From: Deltaproteobacteria bacterium
Lineage (GTDB): Bacteria > Myxococcota > XYA12-FULL-58-9 > JAUUZB01
Assembly: GCA_030590185.1 (NCBI GenBank)
Contig: JAUUZB010000284.1
Coordinates: 1-6,181, forward strand
Direction of reading: 5' to 3'
Length of the DNA stretch: 6,181 nucleotides
Positions 1 through 5,347 of this stretch are shown one piece after another. The position numbers and the translations under genes are program-made. Positions within the stretch are counted from its first letter, which is position 1. Each line of letters opens with the position of its first letter. Below the pieces are notes generated by a model that made no database searches, was not told the origin of the DNA, and saw only the letters and a list, made by a program, of their open reading frames with translations.

Positions 1-1674
1 ACCTACTCGGACGGCCGCTACGAGGCGCGCTTCGTCGTCACCGGCTTTGCCTCGATCGATCGTTTCGTGCCCCGTTGGTTGTATGGCGGCTATTGCAAGG
101 TCGTGGATAACGGCAGCGAACGGGACGCCGAGGGCCGGTACGTGGTGCACGTCACCATGGAGGGGGAGACCTGTTTGCCCGGCGCCGGTGGCGTCGTGAT
201 CGGACGCTCCGCTGGTGCCGCCGCGGACGCGCCCCCCGGGGTCCATCGGATCCGCGCCTACGGACCGCCAGAGCCGGAGTCCGACCCCGGCGCGGCGCCC
301 GGACCTTCGAGCGGATCTCCACCCTCCGGGGCTGAGCCGAGTGCCGCCGTTGCTCCCACCGCGCCGGTGGGCGGGGGGGGCCAATCCTTCCTCCTGCTCT
401 TGATCTTCGCGCTGCTCGGCGGCCTGCTGCTCAACGTCATGCCCTGTGTGATCCCCGTGGTGGTGCCCAAGCTGCTCGGGGTGGTGCGCACCGCGGAAAA
501 GGGCGACAGCCCGGCGGCCAAGCGCAAGCTACTACTCACCAGCGGCATCGCCTACTTCGCCGGCGTGGAGGCGACCATGCTCGGCCTCGGCGTGGTGGTG
601 GTGGTGCTCAAGCTACTCGGCCACGAGGTGGGTTGGGGCTTCCAATTCCAGAACCCGTGGTTCCTGACCTTCATGGTCGCTCTGCTGCTGGTGCTCGGCC
701 TCGGCATGCTCGAGGTCTTCTCCCTCAAGAGCAGCCAACACCAGGGGCAGATGAGCCGCCTGGCCAAGCTGTTCTACAAGAGCCCGGTGCTCGGCTCGTT
801 CTTCACCGGCCTGTTGGTCACCTTCCTCGGCACCCCCTGCACCGCGCCGATGCTCGGCCCGGCCCTCGGCTACGCCTTCACCGCCAGCAGCGTCGAGGTC
901 GTCCTGTTTCTGTTGATGGTCGGGGTGGGCCTAGCGCTCCCCTTTTTGCTGCTCGGGGTGTGGACCGGCTGGACGCGGCTTCTGCCGCGCAAGGTCTCGG
1001 AGGGCTACGACCGCGCCATGCGTGGCCTGGCTTTTCTCTTGTTCGCCACCGCGGTCTGGTTGCTCACCGTGGTGTCCGATGGTTACTCGGGTGTCGCGGC
1101 CATGAACGTGGTCTGGTTCGTGACCGCCCTGGCCTTTGCCACCTGGCTCTTTGGTCAGATCACCAGCGCCGCCGATCCCCTGGGCCGGCGCTTCTTGACC
1201 GCGGCGCCGTTGTTGGCGGTGGTGTTGCTGTTCGGCGGCTGGGTGCTGGATTTCCCGAGCCGCGAGGAGGCCCAGGCCGCTTCTCTGCACACCGGCTTGA
1301 TCGAGTGGCAGAGCTTTTCCGACGCGCGTCTGGCCGAGGTGCGCGCCGAGGGCAAGACGGTGTTTATCGACTTCACCGCGGACTGGTGCATGAACTGCAA
1401 GGCCAACGAGCGGCTGGTGATCGAGCGGGAGCCGATCCGGGCGCTGCTCGCTGAGCTCGGCGCGGTACCCATGAAGGCGGACCACACGCGCTTCGATCCG
1501 GAGATCCACGCCTGGCTCAAGCGCTATCGCCGGGCCGGGGTGCCGATGTACCTGGTATTCCCGGCCTGCCAGGATGACGCCAGCGCCAAGCTGCTGCCGG
1601 AGATCCTGACCAGCAAGATGTTGCTGGGCGCCCTGCGCGAGGCCGGGGCGAGTCGGGATGGTTGTCCCGAGTGA
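1..1674 (+). CDS. DsbD/ScsB-like thiol:disulfide interchange protein, 5'-partial
   Basis: The frame is open from base 1, so the true start and signal peptide lie upstream. The GTG at 67 is only an internal codon. 557 codons are visible. Order: a periplasmic-type N-terminal part with two cysteines (codons at 94 and 172); a Pro/Gly/Ala/Ser linker at about 190-375; then a polytopic CcdA/DsbD beta domain at about 385-1250. That domain carries the paired motifs NVMPCVIP (Cys at 445) and GTPCTAP (Cys at 838), the cysteines that relay electrons across the membrane in this family. A C-terminal thioredoxin-like domain follows, with WCMNC (Cys at 1387 and 1396) and a likely cis-proline in GVPMY. Family knowledge: DsbD takes electrons from cytoplasmic thioredoxin and reduces periplasmic thiol proteins. 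The N-terminal part resembles neither a textbook DsbD alpha domain nor anything else I can name, so I give no gene symbol. The next gene follows after 36 bases. An eight-G run (373-380) lies in the linker. Confidence 0.9.
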   Translation, partial: TYSDGRYEARFVVTGFASIDRFVPRWLYGGYCKVVDNGSERDAEGRYVVHVTMEGETCLPGAGGVVIGRSAGAAADAPPGVHRIRAYGPPEPESDPGAAPGPSSGSPPSGAEPSAAVAPTAPVGGGGQSFLLLLIFALLGGLLLNVMPCVIPVVVPKLLGVVRTAEKGDSPAAKRKLLLTSGIAYFAGVEATMLGLGVVVVVLKLLGHEVGWGFQFQNPWFLTFMVALLLVLGLGMLEVFSLKSSQHQGQMSRLAKLFYKSPVLGSFFTGLLVTFLGTPCTAPMLGPALGYAFTASSVEVVLFLLMVGVGLALPFLLLGVWTGWTRLLPRKVSEGYDRAMRGLAFLLFATAVWLLTVVSDGYSGVAAMNVVWFVTALAFATWLFGQITSAADPLGRRFLTAAPLLAVVLLFGGWVLDFPSREEAQAASLHTGLIEWQSFSDARLAEVRAEGKTVFIDFTADWCMNCKANERLVIEREPIRALLAELGAVPMKADHTRFDPEIHAWLKRYRRAGVPMYLVFPACQDDASAKLLPEILTSKMLLGALREAGASRDGCPE

Positions 1675-1700
1675 TGATGAGGGGGGAGTATATGATGCGA

Positions 1701-1706
1701 GGAGGA
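1701..1706 (+). promoter_or_regulatory. Ribosome binding site fixing the GTG start at 1711
   Basis: GGAGGA lies four bases before the GTG at 1711. The two overlapping ATGs upstream (1692 and 1695) share another frame that stops after nine codons, so the GTG is the supported start. Confidence 0.6.
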
Positions 1707-1710
1707 CGAT

Positions 1711-2097
1711 GTGACCGTTGAGCTAGCAGGGTTGGGCAAGTGCGACGATTGGAGCGTGGAGTTTCTCGATCCGGTCGAGGACGGCCGGGATGCGCTGCGC
1801 GTCGCGTTGGAGACGCGCTGTTGGGAGCTGGACTTCCGGCTCCCGGATCGGGCCTCCGCCCACGCGGTGCTCGAGTTTCTCGACACCCACCGCGGCGAGA
1901 ACACCTCGGCCATGGTCACCGCCGGGACGTTCCTCGGTCTGCCCCTCGAGCTGCGCAAGGACGCCGCGGGCCCGGATCGCTTCATCCTGGCCGCGGGCGC
2001 CGGCGAGGGTGAGCGGCTCCTGCTGAGGGTGGAGGGGGAGGACACGGCCCGTTTCATGGCCGCCTGGCGCAGCGCCGTGGACGACCTCGACAGCTGA
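1711..2097 (+). CDS. Small acidic protein of unknown function
   Basis: 128 residues from a GTG start with a good Shine-Dalgarno sequence. I do not recognise the family. No signal peptide or membrane segment is visible. The protein is rich in Asp and Glu (for example the DDW near the start and the DDLD end) and reads as a soluble alpha/beta protein: short strand-like stretches such as WSVEFLDP, RFILAAGAG and RLLLRVEGE alternate with helices such as SAHAVLEFLDTHR. There is a single CxxxW-type Cys in each of two places (residues 11 and 37) and no recognisable catalytic motif. Codons are strongly G/C-ending like the neighbours, which supports real coding. It starts 36 bases after the DsbD-like gene with no terminator between, so co-transcription is likely. 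A role tied to thiol chemistry is only a guess from position. Confidence 0.75.
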   Translation: MTVELAGLGKCDDWSVEFLDPVEDGRDALRVALETRCWELDFRLPDRASAHAVLEFLDTHRGENTSAMVTAGTFLGLPLELRKDAAGPDRFILAAGAGEGERLLLRVEGEDTARFMAAWRSAVDDLDS

Positions 2098-2148
2098 GGC
2101 TCCGGCGGGAAAACGCGTAAGAAAGCGAATCATCGGGCTTTTCCTCGC

Positions 2149-2177
2149 TTGACAAGCCTCCCGGACTCCCCTAAAAA
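2149..2177 (+). promoter_or_regulatory. Sigma70-type promoter of rplU-rpmA-obgE
   Basis: A perfect -35 TTGACA (2149-2154) and a -10 TAAAAA (2172-2177, four of six matches to TATAAT) are separated by exactly 17 bases in the gap before rplU. Transcription would begin near 2184, leaving a leader of about 25 bases, too short for a structured L21-leader type element. A strong vegetative promoter is expected for ribosomal protein genes. Confidence 0.7.
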
Positions 2178-2209
2178 GCCCCCCTCTCGCGTCCTGAAGG
2201 AGGACCGAC

Positions 2210-2521
2210 ATGTATGCAGTCATTCGTACCGGTGCCAAGCAGCACCGCGTCGTAAAAGGTGAGCGCCTGCGGGTCGATAGGCTCGAAGGTGAAGTGGGCA
2301 ACGAGCTCAAGCTCGACGACGTCCTGATGATTGGCGGCGAGCAAGAGCCGAAGATCGGCCGGCCCCGCGTGGACGGCGCCGTGGTCACCGCCAAGATTGT
2401 CACCCAGGGCCTCGGCACGAAGATTCGCGTCTTCAAGAAAGAGCGCCGCAAGGGCTACCACAAGATGATCGGTCACCGGCAGCCGTTCACCGAGATCGAA
2501 ATTATCGGAATCGAGGGCTGA
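2210..2521 (+). CDS. rplU: 50S ribosomal protein L21
   Basis: 103 residues, the normal length for bL21. The N-terminus MYAVIRTGAKQHRV, the central GxxVTAKIV stretch and the C-terminal KKERRKGYHKMIGHRQ block with FTEIEI are hallmark L21 sequence. bL21 binds 23S rRNA (domain II) and contacts L20 in the large subunit. The ATG start follows a strong Shine-Dalgarno AAGGAGG (2197-2203) at six bases. It is the first gene of the unit, directly after the 2149 promoter, and only three bases separate its stop from the rpmA start. Confidence 0.98.
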   Translation: MYAVIRTGAKQHRVVKGERLRVDRLEGEVGNELKLDDVLMIGGEQEPKIGRPRVDGAVVTAKIVTQGLGTKIRVFKKERRKGYHKMIGHRQPFTEIEIIGIEG

Positions 2522-2524
2522 GAG

Positions 2525-2776
2525 ATGGCACATAAAAAAGGTCAGGGCTCAACCCGAAACGGTCGCGACTCCAATCCCAAGTTCCTGGGGCTCAAGCGGC
2601 ACGATGGTAACCCGGTCAAGGCCGGCAACATCCTGGTGCGCCAGCGTGGCACCAAGATCCATCCGGGCCACAACGTCGGCTGCGGCCGCGATCACACCCT
2701 CTTCGCCCTGCTCGATGGCGTCGTTCGCTACGAGCATCACAAGGGTCGCACCGAGGCGCGGGTCTACCCCAATTGA
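2525..2776 (+). CDS. rpmA: 50S ribosomal protein L27
   Basis: 83 residues, typical for bL27. The start [16 protein letters not shown] is the conserved flexible N-terminal arm that reaches towards the peptidyl-transferase centre. It is followed by the conserved block [29 protein letters not shown] and the Arg/Lys-rich end. The N-terminus begins directly with MAHKK, without the cleavable presequence found in Firmicutes L27, which fits a Gram-negative host. It lies three bases behind rplU. Its weak ribosome site (GAGGG, 2513-2517) lies inside the rplU end, suggesting translational coupling. Confidence 0.98.
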   Translation: MAHKKGQGSTRNGRDSNPKFLGLKRHDGNPVKAGNILVRQRGTKIHPGHNVGCGRDHTLFALLDGVVRYEHHKGRTEARVYPN

Positions 2777-2792
2777 TCTGACGCCCGGCCGC

Positions 2793-2797
2793 AGGAG
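2793..2797 (+). promoter_or_regulatory. Ribosome binding site supporting the TTG start of obgE
   Basis: AGGAG ends five bases before the TTG at 2803. The TTG-initiated sequence MRYKFIDEA matches the expected Obg N-terminus, so the rare start codon is well supported by both position and homology. Confidence 0.7.
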
Positions 2798-2802
2798 CCC
2801 TC

Positions 2803-3846
2803 TTGCGGTACAAATTCATAGATGAAGCCAGAATCCTCGTTCGCTCCGGTAGGGGCGGGCCTGGCAGCGTCTCCTTCCGGCGCGAGAAGTACGTGCCCCA
2901 TGGCGGGCCGGACGGCGGGAACGGTGGCCGCGGCGGCGACGTTGTGATCTCCACCGACACGCAGCTCGCCAGTCTCCTCGATTACAAGTTCAAGCCGCGC
3001 CACGTCGCCAGGAGCGGCGCCAATGGCGAGGGCCGCGCCAAGAGCGGCAGGGATGGCGACACGGTCCAACTGCGCGTGCCGGTGGGCACCGTGGTCTATG
3101 ACGCCGACACCGGCGACCTGCTCGCCGACCTCGACGCACCCGGTGCTGAGCTGGTGGTGGCCCGCGGCGGCCGCGGCGGCAAAGGCAACGAGCATTTCAA
3201 AACCTCCGTGCGCCAGGCACCGCGCTTCGCCCAACCGGGCGAGGATGGGGAGGAGCACAACATTCGGCTCGAGCTCAAGCTGCTCGCCGACGTCGGCCTA
3301 GTGGGCTTCCCCAACGTCGGCAAGTCGTCCTTGATCGCGCGTATCTCCGCGGCCAAACCGAAGATCGCCGACTATCCCTTCACCACCCTGGTGCCGAACC
3401 TCGGGGTGGTGCGCTTCGGGCTCCACCGGGATTTCGTGGTGGCCGACGTGCCGGGTCTGATCGTCGGCGCCCATGAGGGTGCCGGCCTAGGCGCGCGGTT
3501 CTTGCGTCACGTCGAGCGGGTGCGGCGCATCGTGCACCTGGTCAACGTCGTGCCAGAGGATCCGGAGCGCGATCCGATCCGCGACTTTGAGGCGATCGAG
3601 CGGGAGATGCGGTTGCACAACGAGGAGCTGGCCACGGTGGACCGGGTGTTGGTCCTCAATCGGACCGACCTGCCCGAGACCGCCGAGGCCACCGCGGAGG
3701 TGGCTCAATATGCTTCACAGAACGATTTGCCGTTCTACGCCATCTCAGCGGCCACCGGCGACGGGGTTCAGGCTCTGGTCAATCACCTCGGCGAGGTGAT
3801 CGGGCGTGAGCGGGATGAGGCTAGCGCTGATTCTCAGCCGGGTTGA
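2803..3846 (+). CDS. obgE: Obg-family GTPase (50S assembly), TTG start, altered G4 motif
   Basis: 347 residues. The N-terminal Obg fold (about 1-158) is glycine-rich, with VSFRREKYVPHGGPDGGNGG, GGRGGD and GGRGGKGN. The G domain follows (about 159-333): G1 GFPNVGKSS at 168-176, G2 YPFTT at 191-195, G3 DVPG at 215-218, G4 NRTD at 286-289 and G5 SAATG at 315-319. There is no OCT domain, only a short polar tail, as in many Gram-negative Obg proteins. Obg binds the 50S subunit and acts as a GTP-dependent late assembly factor linked to ppGpp. Oddities: the G4 lysine (usual NKxD) is Arg; Val221 sits where GLIEGA is usual; Asn248 sits where LIDV or LVDV is usual. Otherwise the gene looks intact and functional. 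It begins 26 bases after rpmA, the standard order, and is expressed from the same promoter. Downstream there is an ATPase rather than proB or another housekeeping partner. Confidence 0.96.
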   Translation: MRYKFIDEARILVRSGRGGPGSVSFRREKYVPHGGPDGGNGGRGGDVVISTDTQLASLLDYKFKPRHVARSGANGEGRAKSGRDGDTVQLRVPVGTVVYDADTGDLLADLDAPGAELVVARGGRGGKGNEHFKTSVRQAPRFAQPGEDGEEHNIRLELKLLADVGLVGFPNVGKSSLIARISAAKPKIADYPFTTLVPNLGVVRFGLHRDFVVADVPGLIVGAHEGAGLGARFLRHVERVRRIVHLVNVVPEDPERDPIRDFEAIEREMRLHNEELATVDRVLVLNRTDLPETAEATAEVAQYASQNDLPFYAISAATGDGVQALVNHLGEVIGRERDEASADSQPG

Positions 3847-3970
3847 GCATTCCCATCCGTGCGCCGGCTACCTTTTCGGTCCACGGCGTCAAACCTGTCG
3901 CCACGCGCCCACGCCGCCCCCCCCATTGGTCATGATGCAGCCCTCATGTGGTCGAGTTTGGCGCACGACC

Positions 3971-3999
3971 TTGTATTATCCCCGACATCATCGTAAATT
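3971..3999 (+). promoter_or_regulatory. Candidate promoter in AT-rich patch before the ATPase gene
   Basis: The 161-base gap 3847-4007 has no convincing gene or terminator. Its last ~40 bases turn abruptly AT-rich. TTGTAT (3971-3976) and TAAATT (3994-3999) lie 17 bases apart and fit weak -35 and -10 boxes. Transcription would then begin at about 4006, almost on the ATG at 4008, implying a leaderless message, and no Shine-Dalgarno sequence is visible. TATTAT at 3974 is an alternative -10 but has no matching -35. Confidence 0.35.
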
Positions 4000-4007
4000 A
4001 TGCATAT

Positions 4008-5186
4008 ATGTGGATTCAAAGAAGAATTTCGTCAACCGTGGCACGCCTCGCCGCGCAACGGCCCGCGGTGGTCCTCACGGGAGCGCGGCAAACCGGCAAG
4101 ACTTCTCTGGTTAAACGTCTCTTCGACCAAGCCCGGTACGTGTCCCTCGACCTCCCGGCGAACGCGGCCGAGGCTGAGCTCGACCCCTCGACATTCCTGG
4201 CCAAGAACCCGCCGCCCTTGGTGCTCGACGAGGTGCAATACGCGCCCCAGATATTCCGACACCTCAAGGTCGACATCGACGCCCATCGGGAACAAACCGG
4301 CCGCTTCATTCTCACCGGCTCGCAAAAGTTCCTACTCATCAAAGAGGTCGCCGATTCCCTGGCAGGACGCACTGCGGTGCTCGATCTCGAGCCCCTGAGC
4401 TGCGCGGAAATCCACGCCGCCCTACCCGAGCTCTCCGTCGATGAGATCGTCCTCAGGGGTGGTTACCCCGAGCTCTACGGGTGCCCCGAGCTCGATGCCC
4501 ACGAGTACTTCGCTTCTTATGTCGTCACCTACCTCGAGCGTGATGTCCGCTCCCTGTTGCGGGTCGGCAGCCTACGGGACTTTGAGCGTTTCGTTCGTGC
4601 CTGCGCCTTACGATCCGCCCAGGTGCTCAACAAATCCGATCTCGCCCGAGACGTAGGGATCAGCCCATCGACAGCCAACGAGTGGATCTCGGTCCTTCAA
4701 GCCTCCGGACAGGTGCAGCTGCTCGAACCCTGGTTCGCCAATCGCACCCGGTCCATGACCAAGAGCCCCAAGCTCTACCTCTCCGATACCGGCTTGATGT
4801 GCTTCCTGCTCGGTCTGCGCAGCGTAGCTGAGCTCGCAGAATCGTCCTACCGCGGCGCCGTGTGGGAGACCTTCGTCCAAGCCGAGCTCCGCAAACGGTA
4901 TGCCCTCGCCCAACCCGGTAACGCCATCTACTTTTGGCGGGACCGCGCCAAAGAAGTGGACTTCGTTCTGCATCGCGGTGGTAAATTCGAGCTCATCGAG
5001 GCGAAATGGAGCCAACACCCGTCGAGCAAGGATGCGGCCGGCTTCAAGGTGGCCGCGAAACATCTCGGAGAGGCTGCGATCAGCCGTCGCACCATCGTTA
5101 GTCGGACCGACCGGGCGTTCCCACTCGCCAATGGAGTCCGGGTCGTTGGACCTCGGGACGAGCTCTTTGTTGGTGATGAGCGGTGA
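4008..5186 (+). CDS. AAA_14/DUF4143-type ATPase with nuclease-like C-terminus
   Basis: 392 residues from the ATG at 4008. The frame extends to a GTG at 3948, but the family normally begins just before an RR-containing helix, as MWIQRRISS does. Walker A is GARQTGKTS (25-33), Walker B PLVLDEVQ (70-77; Asp74, Glu75), sensor-like LTGSQ (102-106), and SLAGR (117-121) supplies a conserved arginine. A helix-turn-helix-like segment follows (LNKSDLARDVGISPSTANEW). The C-terminal half matches DUF4143, a PD-(D/E)xK-like fold, with Glu293, EVDFVL (Asp318) and IEAKW (Glu331, Lys333), so the acidic and lysine positions are present. The cellular role of this family is not settled: it is widespread, patchy, often multi-copy, and predicted to be an ATPase that may act on nucleic acid. 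It stands alone, with its own AT-rich promoter region and no ribosome site. Codon choice looks somewhat less extreme than in the neighbours, consistent with transfer, but I have not computed it. Confidence 0.9.
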   Translation: MWIQRRISSTVARLAAQRPAVVLTGARQTGKTSLVKRLFDQARYVSLDLPANAAEAELDPSTFLAKNPPPLVLDEVQYAPQIFRHLKVDIDAHREQTGRFILTGSQKFLLIKEVADSLAGRTAVLDLEPLSCAEIHAALPELSVDEIVLRGGYPELYGCPELDAHEYFASYVVTYLERDVRSLLRVGSLRDFERFVRACALRSAQVLNKSDLARDVGISPSTANEWISVLQASGQVQLLEPWFANRTRSMTKSPKLYLSDTGLMCFLLGLRSVAELAESSYRGAVWETFVQAELRKRYALAQPGNAIYFWRDRAKEVDFVLHRGGKFELIEAKWSQHPSSKDAAGFKVAAKHLGEAAISRRTIVSRTDRAFPLANGVRVVGPRDELFVGDER

Positions 5187-5282
5187 GCGGGTGAGCTCGA
5201 GGACCTGCCTGAAGGTATCGTCTGAGACGTGGGGGACGTCGAATTTGCTGGCCACGTAGATCGCCCAAAGACTCGCGTCGAG
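5187..5282 (-). pseudogene. Possible remnant of a minus-strand gene
   Basis: In the gap after the ATPase gene, the minus frame read downward from 5279 gives 31 stop-free codons to 5187, protein-like in composition (DASLWAIYVASKFDVPHVSD and onward to RQVLELTR). By my count 26 of 31 third positions are G/C, against 19 first and 12 second positions, the order expected for real coding in a high-GC genome. Before 5282 the pattern fades, and on the other side the frame runs into the antisense of the ATPase 3' end. No good start or ribosome site is visible; GTG at 5255 is the only candidate start. I do not recognise the protein. A fragment left by a rearrangement next to the ATPase is the simplest reading; chance is possible because the stretch is short. 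Confidence 0.3.
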
Positions 5283-5287
5283 ACGCG
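5274..5287. repeat. Perfect inverted repeat upstream of the membrane protein gene
   Basis: CGCGTC and GACGCG are exact reverse complements around a two-base centre. GACTCG occurs three times around it (5270, 5290, 5329), the last two as TGACTCG. This could be an operator for the gene at 5348. It lacks the loop and T-run of a terminator. TTGACT at 5288 resembles a -35 box but has no well-placed -10. Confidence 0.35.
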
Positions 5288-5347
5288 TTGACTCGACTCC
5301 CCCTCGCGCCCCGGCTAAACGCCGAGCTGACTCGCAAGGGAGGACCC

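Noticed and set aside
633..1454. 273-codon + strand frame inside the DsbD-like gene
   Set aside because: Arg/Gly/His-rich shadow frame; the overlapping frame carries the unmistakable DsbD motifs.
2123..2150. AAGCGA/TCGCTT inverted repeat as a terminator of the upstream genes
   Set aside because: Only six pairs around a 16-base loop with no T-run after it, and it overlaps the -35 box of the rplU promoter.
2184..2209. Autoregulatory L21 leader RNA
   Set aside because: The inferred leader is only about 25 bases, too short for the known structured leader.
3884..3916. CGGCGT/ACGCCG inverted repeat behind obgE as a terminator
   Set aside because: A six-pair stem with a 21-base loop followed by C residues rather than T residues; not a convincing intrinsic terminator.
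3948..4007. Upstream GTG at 3948 as the ATPase start
   Set aside because: It would add 20 residues not typical of the family, has no ribosome site, and would place the AT-rich promoter-like patch inside the gene.
5219..5240. Small inverted repeats CGTCT-G-AGACG and GACGT-GGGGG-ACGTC
   Set aside because: Five-base arms are common by chance, the two overlap each other, and there is no T-run or gene start placed to use them.
4608..5255. 215-codon minus-strand frame across the ATPase 3' end
   Set aside because: Most of it is the mirror of a well-supported ATPase gene. Only the part outside that gene (5187-5282) shows independent coding-like composition and is reported separately.
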